From Rhizobiaceae bacterium (GTDB taxonomy: Bacteria; Pseudomonadota; Alphaproteobacteria; Rhizobiales; Rhizobiaceae), in contig JAHBYU010000016.1 in assembly GCA_019635775.1 (NCBI GenBank), positions 43,159 to 107,158 on the forward strand: 64,000 bases of DNA, given 5' to 3'. Positions 39,967 through 50,273 of this stretch are shown in pieces. The first letter of the stretch is position 1. Each line of letters opens with the position of its first letter. A program made the position numbers and the translations under genes. Below the pieces are notes generated by a model. That model saw only the letters and a list, made by a program, of their open reading frames with translations. It ran no database searches and was not told where the DNA came from.

Positions 39967-41400
39967 ATGCTTACGAAACGCGATCTGCTTCGCGCTGCCG
40001 CCGCGCTTGTCGCGGTCACGGTGATTGCGAAGCCAAGCCGCCTCATGGCGCAGAACTATCCGGACATCCTCGAGGCCAAGGAAATAGCCGAACAGGGCTT
40101 CATCTACGGCCTGCCGATCGTAATGAACTACGCTGTCATGAACGAGTACGCTATCGATCGCAATTCGGGTCAGTTCAAGGCGCCGTTCAACGAGATAAAG
40201 AACGAGCCCAACGTCTATACCTACAAGGACACGGCGATTGTGACGCCGAACAGCGACACGCCCTATTCCTTCGTGTGGATGGATCTGCGGGCAGAGCCGA
40301 TGGTGCTTTCGGTGCCTGCAATCGACACCAAGCGCTACTACTCGGTCATGCTCTGCGACGGCAACACCTACAATTATGGCTATATCGGCACCCGGGCGAC
40401 GGGGGGTGAGGCCGGTGACTACATGGTGGTAGGTCCCGACTGGAAGGGCGAGACGCCGGCGGGCATCAAACAGGTGTTCCGTTCGAGTACGCAGTTTTCG
40501 CTTGCGGGCTATCGCACGCAGCTTTTCGGCCCGGATGATCTCGATAACGTCAAGGCCGTGCAGGCCGGCTACAAGGCGCAGCCCCTTTCCGCCTACCTCG
40601 GCCAGCCGGCGCCGGCTGCGGCGCCCACCATCGACTTCCCCAAGATCGACAAGGAACTGGTGAAGACCAATTTCCTCGACTATCTCGACTTCTCGCTCCA
40701 GTTCGCGCCGGCGCAGGATAACGAGAAGGAAATTCGCGCCAGACTCGCGCGGATTGGCATCGGGCCGGGTAAGACCTTCGACTTCAAGGACCTGCCGCTG
40801 GAGCACAGGCTGGAGATTGGCCTTGGCATGAAGGAAGGCCAGCGGAAGGTGGACGAGGCAGTCGCCAAAGCCGGCAAGACGATCAACGGCTGGCAGGTCG
40901 CGGGCCTGCCGGGCGACAGCCAACACTACAATGGCGACTGGTTGAAGCGTGCCGTCGCCGCCCAGGCAGGCATCTATGGCAACGACCCCGAGGAAGCGAT
41001 GTATCCCTACACGCGCGTTGATGGCGACGGCCAGACGCTCGACGGCAGCAAGCACAACTACACGCTGACCTTCCCCGCCGGCCAGTTGCCGCCGGTGAAC
41101 TCCTTCTGGTCGGTCACGATGTACGACGGCAAGAGCCAGCTCCTGATCAAGAACCCGATCGACCGCTACCTCATCAACTCGCCGATGTTGCCCGGCATGA
41201 AGAAGAACGAGGATGGCTCTGTCACCCTATACATCCAGAAGGACAGCCCCGGCGCGGACAAGGAAGCCAACTGGCTGCCTGCGCCTAACGACACGATCTA
41301 TCTGGTGATGCGCCTCTACTGGCCGAAGACCGAAGCGCCATCCATCCTGCCGGCCGGCGAAGGCAGCTGGCAGCCGCCAGCGATCGTTGTGGCGCAATAA
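39967..41400 (+). CDS. DUF1254/DUF1214 exported protein
   Basis: A 477-residue protein related to the one upstream. The N-terminus (TKRDLLRAAAALVAVTVIA) resembles a Tat-type signal with Lys-Arg in place of the Arg pair. Family motifs include IYGLPIVMNYAVMNE, VTPNSDTPYSFVWMDLRAEP and PPVNSFWSVTMYDGKSQLL. ATG 39967 is chosen with GGAG upstream; in-frame ATGs at 39937 and 39946 remain possible. Role unknown. Confidence 0.85.
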   Translation: MLTKRDLLRAAAALVAVTVIAKPSRLMAQNYPDILEAKEIAEQGFIYGLPIVMNYAVMNEYAIDRNSGQFKAPFNEIKNEPNVYTYKDTAIVTPNSDTPYSFVWMDLRAEPMVLSVPAIDTKRYYSVMLCDGNTYNYGYIGTRATGGEAGDYMVVGPDWKGETPAGIKQVFRSSTQFSLAGYRTQLFGPDDLDNVKAVQAGYKAQPLSAYLGQPAPAAAPTIDFPKIDKELVKTNFLDYLDFSLQFAPAQDNEKEIRARLARIGIGPGKTFDFKDLPLEHRLEIGLGMKEGQRKVDEAVAKAGKTINGWQVAGLPGDSQHYNGDWLKRAVAAQAGIYGNDPEEAMYPYTRVDGDGQTLDGSKHNYTLTFPAGQLPPVNSFWSVTMYDGKSQLLIKNPIDRYLINSPMLPGMKKNEDGSVTLYIQKDSPGADKEANWLPAPNDTIYLVMRLYWPKTEAPSILPAGEGSWQPPAIVVAQ

Positions 41401-41549
41401 GGCTGCCATCAGTCCGACCGGTTGTCCGTCCCTAGCCGGGCCAGCTTGGGAGATTGACGTCACCAAGGAGGTAGGCACGATTTCCGCGCAGACTTTGTTC
41501 ACGTGTCCCAAAACCAGGCGAAAATGCGCCGCCTTGAAAGGAGGCGGTC

Positions 41550-42404
41550 ATGGACGGACGCGCGGCGATATCCGCCAACATTGAAGCGCTGAGGCGCATC
41601 ATGAGCGGTCTCTTCGCGATGGCCGGACTTGCCCGCCTTTCCTCGCCGGGAGAGGATGGATCGGCTTTGCAGGGCCAGGCCGAGCCCCTAGCCGAAATTG
41701 ATGAGGGGTCTGACGGCCGACCCACGCTCCCCCGCCATCTGCGTCTGGCGATATTGCGACTGCTGCGTCCCGCTGAATCGGCCGCGCGGCGGCTGATCAT
41801 CGCGGCCGCACGCGGTCTGGTTGTCACCTTGCCGCCGCCGCGCAAGACATCGCCAAAGCCAGTCGATGAGACGCGGTTGCTCCGCTGCTTCGGCATCGCC
41901 GTGGTCCTTGCCGCCGACGATGTTTTTCATGCCGGAAGGCAGGCGGCCACAGCCGCCGCGAGGCCGCGCAGCCATACCCTGCCGCTGTTCGATCCGCTGC
42001 GTCGTTTCACGCCGTCATCGATGAGGCATGTCCCCGCTCATGCCGCACCGCGCATTCTGTTTCCGGGCCTGGCCGAGCCGCACAGGTTGCCGCCACCCCC
42101 CTCGCCCGACGATCCGGTGGACGCCTCGCGCCTCGGCCATCGTCTCGCTGCGCTCGCCGCGGCACTTGACGACCTTCCGGGCCAGGCGAGGCGCTTCGCC
42201 CGCTTGAGAGCGCGACAACGCGAGGTCGCGTCCGGTCGGCACCAACGCACCTCGCCGTTGCGTCCCGGCCGTCCGCCCGGTGGTCGGCTCTCGCGCTTCG
42301 ACCCGTCCGAGACGCGTCGGGTCAACATACGCGACATCGACGAAGTTCTCGCCCATGCCCATCCACTGGCGCTTTACGCTTTGCAGTATCCCGACACCTC
42401 ATGA
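41550..42404 (+). CDS. Conserved hypothetical protein
   Basis: A 284-residue Arg-, Ala- and Pro-rich protein. It starts with a helical segment (MDGRAAISANIEALRRIMSG), has an RLIIAAARGLVV segment after a Leu/Arg-rich stretch near residues 65-90, and ends NIRDIDEVLAHAHPLALYAL. Similar proteins occur in rhizobia and sphingomonads as uncharacterised proteins. AAAGGAGG lies upstream of the ATG. The composition is unusual but the ends look conserved. Confidence 0.65.
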   Translation: MDGRAAISANIEALRRIMSGLFAMAGLARLSSPGEDGSALQGQAEPLAEIDEGSDGRPTLPRHLRLAILRLLRPAESAARRLIIAAARGLVVTLPPPRKTSPKPVDETRLLRCFGIAVVLAADDVFHAGRQAATAAARPRSHTLPLFDPLRRFTPSSMRHVPAHAAPRILFPGLAEPHRLPPPPSPDDPVDASRLGHRLAALAAALDDLPGQARRFARLRARQREVASGRHQRTSPLRPGRPPGGRLSRFDPSETRRVNIRDIDEVLAHAHPLALYALQYPDTS

Positions 42405-42587
42405 CATCAAGCGCATTGCAGCAGCAAAAGTGTCGCGCGGCTTCGCGATGCCGCGCACGCTTTCGTGCGCGCTGACCGTCCTGGCCGCTCATCATTCCCT
42501 GCCCTGTCAGGAGCCGTCGAACATCGGGTGGACAAGCGCACGAGCCAATCGCATCTTCGCGGCAACGATCGACAAAAGGAGGCAAAG

Positions 42588-43394
42588 GTGCCCTCAGGAA
42601 AAATACGCGCCGGAATGGGCGGCTGGACCTTCGAGCCTTGGGATACGTCCTTCTATCCGGAGAAACTCGCCAAGGCGAAGCAGCTGAACTATGCCAGCCG
42701 GCAGGTGCCGACCATCGAGGTGAACGGCACCTACTACTCCACCTTCAAGCCGCCTACCTTCGCCAAATGGGCGGCCGATGCGCCGGACGGCTTCGTCTTC
42801 TCGCTGAAGGCGATCCGCTACGCCACAAACCGCCGGGTGCTGGCCGAGGCCGGCGAATCCGTGCAGCGTTTTCTCTCGTCGGGTTTGACGGAACTCGGCG
42901 ACAAGCTCGGGCCGATCCTCTGGCAGTTCGCCCCGACGAAAAAATTCGATTCGGACGATTTCGGGGCTTTCCTGAAATTGCTTCCGGAAAAGCAGGATGG
43001 CGTGAGGCTACGCCACGCCGTCGAGGTGCGAACGGACAGTTTCATCGTACCAGAATTCGTCGCGCTCTGCCGCAAGGCCAATGTCGCCATCGTCTATGCC
43101 GACCACGAAAAGTACCCGTCGATCTCCGACGTCACCGGCGACTTCGTCTATGCCCGCCTCCAGACCGGCTCCGACGACGAGCCGACCTGCTACACGCCCA
43201 AGGATATGAGCGGCTGGGTCAAGCGTGCGAAGCTCTGGGCGGAGGGGAAGTCGCCCGATGATCTGAAGCGCGCCGATCCGGGCAGCGACGCGCCGGTCAA
43301 GCCTCGCGACGTGTTCGTCTACTTCATCACGTCCGGCAAAGTGCGCGCGCCCCATGGCGCGGTGGCCTTCATGGAGAAGGTCGGCAAGCAGTAG
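42588..43394 (+). CDS. DUF72 domain protein (YecE-like)
   Basis: A 268-residue TIM-barrel-like protein of the DUF72 family. Hallmarks are RAGMGGWTFEPWDTSFYPEKL, VNGTYYSTFKPPTFAKW, FVFSLKAIRYATNRRVL and GPILWQFAPTKKFD. Function unknown. The start is the GTG at 42588 with AAAGGAGG five bases before it; upstream in-frame codons have no ribosome site and a non-family translation. Confidence 0.88.
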   Translation: MPSGKIRAGMGGWTFEPWDTSFYPEKLAKAKQLNYASRQVPTIEVNGTYYSTFKPPTFAKWAADAPDGFVFSLKAIRYATNRRVLAEAGESVQRFLSSGLTELGDKLGPILWQFAPTKKFDSDDFGAFLKLLPEKQDGVRLRHAVEVRTDSFIVPEFVALCRKANVAIVYADHEKYPSISDVTGDFVYARLQTGSDDEPTCYTPKDMSGWVKRAKLWAEGKSPDDLKRADPGSDAPVKPRDVFVYFITSGKVRAPHGAVAFMEKVGKQ

Positions 43395-43403
43395 CGCATT
43401 GCC

Positions 43404-45443
43404 TTACCAAAGATCGTCAGGGTCGCCGTCCACTTCGATGGAACGGTAAGTCGCCTCCTCTCCGCCGGCTCGACCCTCGCCGCTCCGGCCCGGTCCCTTG
43501 CTCCAGGGCGTCGCATGGTTATCGATCCGCATCTGGAAGACGAAGTAGGTCGGCGAGCAGAATCCGACGCCCTTCGCCTTGCCGATGTTGGGGGTGTCGT
43601 CCGGGAACGCCTGGCAGATATAGTCGTCGCGGCAGAAATGGTCGGCCGAGCAGGCCGCGCGATTTCCGCGCTGCACCGCACCTGAAAGGCACTTGTCGAA
43701 GTTGCCGGTCGACACGCACCGGTCGAACGCCTTGCCACCCGTCAACCCGCATATCTCGCGCGGCATGGGAGCGCCCGACTTGAAGCTCGCGAACGCCCGG
43801 TCCCTGCCGTCGCACTGCCGGTAGGCCATGCCGCCCGGCACGCCGATGCGCGGCGGTCGGCATGTATAGGTCGACGGCGAAGCCTTCTGCGCGAACGCCG
43901 TGAACTGCGCGAGCTTGAACCGGTCGTTGAACGGCATCCCGGTTGCCGTCTCAACGGTTCCTGCAAGACATGGGTGGCCGGAGAACATTTCGGGCGACTC
44001 CGCCGGCAGCAGGCATTGCGCGAGCGCGATCCTTTCCCCGTCGCCCGAAGCGAGCGGCGTGCAGCTCGTTCCCTCACCGCAGGACCATGTTTCACCGAAG
44101 GCTTCTTCATCTTGCGGCGCGATGCATCCGCCCCCGGCGTCAGCCGCTTCATACGCCATCGCCCCGTCCGCGCGCCATTCGGACGGCGGCGCGAACGATA
44201 GCTGGCGGAAGCGGTTCGGCTCGCGCTCCTCGCGAACCGCGTTGACCCAGGCAGCCCGTCGCGGCAACTCCGCATGCAGATGCGGAGAGATCCCGACCTG
44301 CACCCGGTTCAGTGGCGACGTGTAACCATCATCCAGTCCGATCACATGGAAGCCAGCCGTGCCTCCCGCCTGGTGACAGCCTTGGCACGTCCCGTTGTCC
44401 AGTCTTTCGATCAGCGCCTTTGGTGAGCGTACCAGATTGCCTCCAGCCAGATCGAGACCGGCAAAATCCTCCGGCTCGAAGATCGCACCGAAAGGATGGT
44501 TGGCAGCCCGCGCGTTTCCGAAGGTCGACCACGACACAACCTTGCGGGCTAGGAATTCCGACGGCACCTGATAGACGCCCTCGTCGATCGCAGCAGAGTG
44601 CTCGGCGACATAGGCTGTGAGCCTCGCCTTCAGCTCGGCATCGCCTGCGATGCGCTCGCTGTCGGGCGTGTTCTCAAGCGTACGCTCGATGATCGCATCA
44701 CCTTCGATGCCGAAGATGCGCATGAGATAGACCGCCTGGCCACCGAACTCCGGTTCCTGTCCGGACGGAAAGCGAACCACTTGCGCATTCAGTTCCAACT
44801 GCCGAAACGACAGAGCCTCGCGATCGAGCGGTCCGCCCGCCAACCAGCCGGCATCGAGGTTCTCGTCGATTGCCGGTGTCCATCGTCCGGCTACCCCGAC
44901 GCAGCCGCCGTCGGCGTCCGGCTTCACGTCGAAGACGGCGTTGAAGTTGAAGGGCATGCGCGACGACAGCAGCTTGCCCCTGCCGTCCTTGCGGAAAGCA
45001 TAGGCGAGCCGATAGACCAGCCGCACCTCTCCGCAACCAGCCTCCCCCAGAGCATTGTGAAAATCGCGCCGGTCGAGCCGGTTCACAACTGCAACGAGCC
45101 TGAACCGCGCAACGTTCGTGTTCAGCCAGCGCATGTCCATGAGGCGCCCTGTCTCGGCGACGGTGAACTCTCGCAGCGGTCGCCCGCCGGCCTCGATCTC
45201 CCGACGCAGTTCCTCGACGTCGGCCGTTATGGTGTCGGTCAATGCGCGATAGGCCGGCGCGTTGGCGTGCAGCGTCTCAAGGTTACCGTCGCCAGCCTGG
45301 GAGAAAATATCGGCGAACGCGAACCCCATCTTCTCCATTTGTGCGAGCAGTCCTGGGTCTTCGACATAGAGGACCGGTTCGGCCGGGCGGCTTGCGGCAG
45401 TCATCCACAGGAGAGCTAGGATAGCGACGATCACGCGCATCAT
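43404..45443 (-). CDS. Exported protein with one c-type heme motif
   Basis: A 679-residue protein with a signal peptide (about 1-18, ILALLWMTAASRPA). A single CXXCH heme-binding motif (CQGCH, 353-357) lies in a central region, and the C-terminal third is cysteine-rich (about a dozen Cys), with no second CXXCH. I do not recognise a named family. Its start overlaps the stop of nnr (45440-45443), so it is co-translated with it, though no functional link is evident. Confidence 0.7.
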   Translation of the reverse strand: MMRVIVAILALLWMTAASRPAEPVLYVEDPGLLAQMEKMGFAFADIFSQAGDGNLETLHANAPAYRALTDTITADVEELRREIEAGGRPLREFTVAETGRLMDMRWLNTNVARFRLVAVVNRLDRRDFHNALGEAGCGEVRLVYRLAYAFRKDGRGKLLSSRMPFNFNAVFDVKPDADGGCVGVAGRWTPAIDENLDAGWLAGGPLDREALSFRQLELNAQVVRFPSGQEPEFGGQAVYLMRIFGIEGDAIIERTLENTPDSERIAGDAELKARLTAYVAEHSAAIDEGVYQVPSEFLARKVVSWSTFGNARAANHPFGAIFEPEDFAGLDLAGGNLVRSPKALIERLDNGTCQGCHQAGGTAGFHVIGLDDGYTSPLNRVQVGISPHLHAELPRRAAWVNAVREEREPNRFRQLSFAPPSEWRADGAMAYEAADAGGGCIAPQDEEAFGETWSCGEGTSCTPLASGDGERIALAQCLLPAESPEMFSGHPCLAGTVETATGMPFNDRFKLAQFTAFAQKASPSTYTCRPPRIGVPGGMAYRQCDGRDRAFASFKSGAPMPREICGLTGGKAFDRCVSTGNFDKCLSGAVQRGNRAACSADHFCRDDYICQAFPDDTPNIGKAKGVGFCSPTYFVFQMRIDNHATPWSKGPGRSGEGRAGGEEATYRSIEVDGDPDDLW

Positions 45444-46963
45444 CGCCACGCCTCCGGAGCAGGCTTCCCGCCCATGAGGTTTCGCAGGACGCGAGGCAGC
45501 AGATCGGGCAGGTCCTCGGCGATCAGGCCAGGACCGAACAGCGACCCGGCCTCGCCGTGCAGCCAGACCGCCGCGCAAGCGGCCTCGAAGGCCGGCATGC
45601 CTTGGGCAAGCAGTCCTGCCGTTATGCCGGCCAGGACGTCGCCCGAGCCGGCGGTCGCGAGCCAAGCGGGGGCGTTCGTGTTGATCGCACTCCGACCGTC
45701 CGGAACGGCGATCACGGTATCCGGCCCCTTCAGGATCACCGTCGCTTTGCTGAGTACCGCAGCCGACCTGGCCCGGTCCAGCTTCGAGAGCGAAGCGTCT
45801 GCCGCCAACTCTGGAAATGTCCGCGCGAACTCGCCTTCATGAGGAGTCAGGATCACATGCGGTGCTCCTGTTTGGCTGAACGCGTCCAGAAATGCGTCCC
45901 GTCTGCCCGACAGATGTGTCAGCGCGTCCGCGTCGAAGACGATGTAGCGCACTATGTCGGTGGCGATGCCGACCAGCTTCAGCGCGAACTCGCCGACGCT
46001 CTCGTCCAGACCTGCGGCCGGACCGAAAACAAGCGCAGCCGGTTTGCGCTCATCGACCCACCGCGCACAATCCTCTATCGAGTCGGTCCTGCGCAAGATG
46101 ATCGAAGTCAGATGTGCGGCGTTCACCAGCAATGCATTCGCAGGCGACAGAAGCGTCACGGCGCCGGCGCCGGCCCTCGCCGCCGCCCTCGCCGAGAGGC
46201 GGGCCGCCCCGGTCGAAGACGGTCCGCCGGAAAAGACGCCGACATGGCCCCGCGCGTATTTATGTGCATTGACCGCCACATGGGGGAAGTCGCCGAGCCA
46301 GTGCCGCGGCGTGTTTTCCCAACAGCTTGGGTTTATGGTTTCAAGGACTTCGGATTTGATGCCGATATCCACAACGTGAGTTTGTCCACACAACTCGCGG
46401 CCGGGATATAATAGGTGCCCAGGCTTCTTTCGAAAGAAGGTGACCGTATGATTTGCCCGAAAAGCGGCGCCAAACAGCTTGCCGCTGTCTCCCGATACAC
46501 CCGATGGAAGATCGACTGCGATGACAGGAACGGCAGCTTCGGCGCATCGCGCGATCGCCCCAGCCACGTCGCCCTCGACCGTCTTGGAAAGACCTGCGCC
46601 GAAAATCGCATCGACTACCACGCTCCCCGGTTGCGGAACAAACGCTGCCAGCGGTTCGGCATTCATCGGACATTCCCGCATGGCGATGGCGGCGTCGCTG
46701 CCGGTCCGAGGCGTCCCGATTGCCCAAACACGTGTGGGCAAGCCGGACTCCGCAAGCAATCTGGCCAGGACATAGCCATCCCCACCATTGTTACCGGGTC
46801 CGCAAAGCACATCGACAACAGATGCGTCTGGATAGTGCTTGAGCACGATCGCAGCCACTGCAGCGCCGGCCCGTCGCATCAGGCCAATTCCGTCGAAAGG
46901 ACCAGCTTGGATTGCAAGGCGATCAGCCTGGTTCATCTGGTCCGGCGTCAGAAGTTCGTCCAT
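45440..46963 (-). CDS. nnr: Bifunctional NAD(P)H-hydrate repair enzyme
   Basis: Repairs hydrated NADH and NADPH: the N-terminal YjeF-type domain (about 1-215, VDVLCGPGNNGGDGYVLARLL) epimerises the hydrate, and the C-terminal ribokinase-fold domain (about 225-500) dehydrates it with ADP. Landmarks of the latter are LTPHEGEFARTFP, VILKGPDTVIA and ATAGSGDVLAGITAGLLAQG. At 507 residues it has the normal length of the fused enzyme. Confidence 0.95.
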   Translation of the reverse strand: MDELLTPDQMNQADRLAIQAGPFDGIGLMRRAGAAVAAIVLKHYPDASVVDVLCGPGNNGGDGYVLARLLAESGLPTRVWAIGTPRTGSDAAIAMRECPMNAEPLAAFVPQPGSVVVDAIFGAGLSKTVEGDVAGAIARCAEAAVPVIAVDLPSGVSGDSGKLFGAAFRANHTVTFFRKKPGHLLYPGRELCGQTHVVDIGIKSEVLETINPSCWENTPRHWLGDFPHVAVNAHKYARGHVGVFSGGPSSTGAARLSARAAARAGAGAVTLLSPANALLVNAAHLTSIILRRTDSIEDCARWVDERKPAALVFGPAAGLDESVGEFALKLVGIATDIVRYIVFDADALTHLSGRRDAFLDAFSQTGAPHVILTPHEGEFARTFPELAADASLSKLDRARSAAVLSKATVILKGPDTVIAVPDGRSAINTNAPAWLATAGSGDVLAGITAGLLAQGMPAFEAACAAVWLHGEAGSLFGPGLIAEDLPDLLPRVLRNLMGGKPAPEAWR

Positions 46964-47614
<651 letters not shown>

Positions 47615-47663
47615 TCAAAACAATACGACAATCAAGTCCAACAATTTCATCTAGGGAAAAGAC

Positions 47664-49073
47664 ATGACGACAGCCAAGGACATCCTGAAGCAGATCAAGG
47701 ACAACGACGTGAAGTTCGTCGATCTGCGCTTCACCGACCCCAAGGGGAAACTGCAGCATGTAACGATGGATGTTGCCGAGGTCGAAGAGGACATGTTCGC
47801 CGACGGCGTCATGTTTGACGGCTCATCGATTGCCGGCTGGAAGGCCATCAACGAGTCCGACATGGTACTGATGCCCGACACCGACACCGTTCACATGGAC
47901 CCCTTCTTCGCGCAGTCCACCATGGTTATCCTGTGCGATATTCTCGATCCGGTTTCTGGCGAACCTTACAATCGCGACCCTCGTGGAACCGCCAAGAAGG
48001 CCGAAGCCTATATGAAGTCGGAAGGCATCGGCGACACCGTCTATGTCGGTCCAGAGGCGGAGTTCTTCGTCTTCGACGACGTCAAATACAAGGCCGACCC
48101 TTACAACACCGGCTTCGTGCTGGACTCCACTGAACTGCCCTCAAACGACGATACCGACTATGAGACAGGCAACCTCGGCCACCGTCCGCGCGTCAAAGGC
48201 GGCTATTTCCCTGTGCCGCCGATCGACTCCGCACAGGACATGCGCTCCGAGATGCTGACTGTGCTCGCCGAAATGGGCGTGCAGGTCGAAAAGCATCACC
48301 ACGAAGTCGCCGCCGCTCAGCACGAACTCGGCATCAAGTTCGACACGCTCGTGCGCAACGCCGACAAAATGCTTATCTACAAGTATGTGGTTCATCAGGT
48401 CGCAAACGCCTACGGCAAGACCGCCACATTCATGCCGAAGCCCATCTTTGGCGACAACGGTTCAGGCATGCACGTCCATCAGTCCATCTGGAAGGGCGGC
48501 AAGCCAACCTTCGCCGGAAACGAGTATGCCGGCCTTTCGGAAACCTGCCTCTACTACATCGGCGGCATCATCAAACACGCCAAGGCCATCAACGCCTTCA
48601 CCAACCCGCTGACCAACAGCTACAAGCGGCTGGTTCCAGGCTACGAGGCTCCCGTGCTGCTCGCCTATTCGGCGCGTAACCGTTCTGCGTCCTGCCGCAT
48701 TCCCTTCGGCTCATCGCCGAAGTCGAAGCGCGTCGAGGTCCGCTTCCCCGATCCGGGCGCGAATCCCTATCTCGCCTTTGCCGCGATGCTCATGGCCGGT
48801 CTTGATGGCATCAAGAACAAGATCCACCCCGGTCAGCCAATGGACAAGGATCTCTACGACCTGCCGCCGAAGGAGTTGAAGAAGATTCCGACGGTTTGCG
48901 GTTCGCTTCGCGAGGCGCTGCAGTCGCTCGACAAGGATCGCGGCTTCCTGAAAGCAGGCGGTGTCTTCGACGACGACCAGATAGACGCCTATATCGAGTT
49001 GAAGATGGCTGAAGTGATGCGCTTCGAGATGACGCCTCACCCAATCGAGTTCGACATGTACTACTCGGTCTGA
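47664..49073 (+). CDS. glnA: Glutamine synthetase type I
   Basis: Makes glutamine from glutamate, ammonia and ATP as a dodecamer. The 469 residues show the GSI signatures: [18 protein letters not shown], the ATP motif [19 protein letters not shown], and the adenylylation site LYDLPPKE, whose Tyr would be modified by GlnE. It follows glnB in one operon and is ended by a strong terminator. Confidence 0.98.
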   Translation: MTTAKDILKQIKDNDVKFVDLRFTDPKGKLQHVTMDVAEVEEDMFADGVMFDGSSIAGWKAINESDMVLMPDTDTVHMDPFFAQSTMVILCDILDPVSGEPYNRDPRGTAKKAEAYMKSEGIGDTVYVGPEAEFFVFDDVKYKADPYNTGFVLDSTELPSNDDTDYETGNLGHRPRVKGGYFPVPPIDSAQDMRSEMLTVLAEMGVQVEKHHHEVAAAQHELGIKFDTLVRNADKMLIYKYVVHQVANAYGKTATFMPKPIFGDNGSGMHVHQSIWKGGKPTFAGNEYAGLSETCLYYIGGIIKHAKAINAFTNPLTNSYKRLVPGYEAPVLLAYSARNRSASCRIPFGSSPKSKRVEVRFPDPGANPYLAFAAMLMAGLDGIKNKIHPGQPMDKDLYDLPPKELKKIPTVCGSLREALQSLDKDRGFLKAGGVFDDDQIDAYIELKMAEVMRFEMTPHPIEFDMYYSV

Positions 49074-49096
49074 TTATCGTCGGATTCTGGTTGTGG

Positions 49097-49128
49097 GCCC
49101 CGGCCACGAGCCGGGGCTCTTCTTTTTT
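49097..49128 (+). terminator. Intrinsic terminator after glnA
   Basis: GCCCCGGC (49097-49104) and GCCGGGGC (49110-49117) form a stem with a five-base loop, followed by TCTTCTTTTTT. Confidence 0.9.
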
Positions 49129-49775
49129 CAGATACTTGCCTGCGGTTGTGGATCATCGCCAAGCAAATCAACGAGCAACGGTTTGGGGGCGGCCATCGCC
49201 ACAAACTCCTCGTGAGCTCGCAAGAGGTTCATTCGCAGGTTGTTGAAGATGTAGTCGTAGTCGTTGGTTACAATGGTCTTGTGGAGCGGCAACGCGTCAA
49301 AAACCTTCCTTGCGAGCGGTTTGGGCATTTCGCGCACGGGGCGGGCAGGTAAAGCGCGCGCCTCCAGCAACGTTTCCCGAACCAGAGCTTCGGCATCGCG
49401 CCAGAACCCGTCCCCCTCTCCCTCGGGCACCGGGTATGCGGCAAATGTCGTGGCCGCGAGCACCACAAGCCGTTCGGGGATTTCAAGCCTCCTCACACCA
49501 GCCTCTGGGCGAAGGCTAGCCTCCACCATCTCGGCGATCATTCCGTAGGCCGCCGGGTAACTGCGCCAGCGCGAACGTGAGAGTTCGAGCTGAAAGTCCT
49601 TCTCCGAGAAAAGCTTCTGCCAATACACTCCCGCCCTCACGCGGCAGAACTCGACAACACATTTCTGCGCGAGGAACGCTGCCCGCGAGTCGATGAACGC
49701 TGCAAGCTCAGCGCCGGTTTCGATACGGTCCCGCGTAAGGCCGATGGCGCGGCCGATCCCATCAAGCAAGCCCAT
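49128..49775 (-). CDS. Conserved hypothetical protein
   Basis: A 215-residue soluble, mostly helical protein with no signal peptide. Notable stretches are FIDSRAAFLAQKCVVEFCRV near residue 30, SRWRSYPAAYGMIAEMVEA near 70, and KTIVTNDYDYIFNNLRMNLL near 165. It looks like an uncharacterised alphaproteobacterial protein; I recognise no catalytic motif. It runs convergent to glnA and its 3' end touches the glnA terminator. Confidence 0.7.
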   Translation of the reverse strand: MGLLDGIGRAIGLTRDRIETGAELAAFIDSRAAFLAQKCVVEFCRVRAGVYWQKLFSEKDFQLELSRSRWRSYPAAYGMIAEMVEASLRPEAGVRRLEIPERLVVLAATTFAAYPVPEGEGDGFWRDAEALVRETLLEARALPARPVREMPKPLARKVFDALPLHKTIVTNDYDYIFNNLRMNLLRAHEEFVAMAAPKPLLVDLLGDDPQPQASI

Positions 49776-50006
49776 ATAACCTCCCTGCGCACCGCGACCA
49801 GATACCCGTCAGCGTCACGACAAGCCAACGATTCTAAAGTCGTATGAACAACGCCGGGCCACAAGTGCTACGAAAGCCTACCATTGCGCTCTAGGATTCC
49901 GGGGTGCATCGGCAATTTTTGGGACCCGGCGATCGCCGGTGGCACAAAGAAAAATCGCCAACACCGTCTTGACGATGGTTTGGCGTCAAAGGGAGGGATA
50001 GGCACG

Positions 50007-50261
50007 ATGGCTGTCAATGACCGCATCGGCTACTGGAACAAGACCAGGGGCCTCATGTTCACCATGCTGGCACTCTGGGTTTTCTTCGGCTTCATCGTCC
50101 ACATGTTCGTGACGAGCCTCAATGAGATCGTCATCCTTGGCTTCCCGCTTGGCTTCTATATGGCCGCGCAGGGGTCGCTCATCGCTTTCGTCGTCATGCT
50201 GTTCTGGTTTGCCCGCAAGCAGAACGCCATAGACGAGGAATTCGGCGTGGCTGAAGATTGA
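50007..50261 (+). CDS. DUF4212 small subunit of a solute symporter
   Basis: An 84-residue protein with two membrane helices (about 15-37 and 44-66). The N-terminal RIGYWNKTRGLMFTMLALWV is characteristic of the DUF4212 small proteins that always precede a sodium:solute symporter. ATG 50007 gives this N-terminus. It is 12 bases upstream of the symporter gene. Confidence 0.9.
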   Translation: MAVNDRIGYWNKTRGLMFTMLALWVFFGFIVHMFVTSLNEIVILGFPLGFYMAAQGSLIAFVVMLFWFARKQNAIDEEFGVAED

Positions 50262-50273
50262 TCGGGGGAAACG

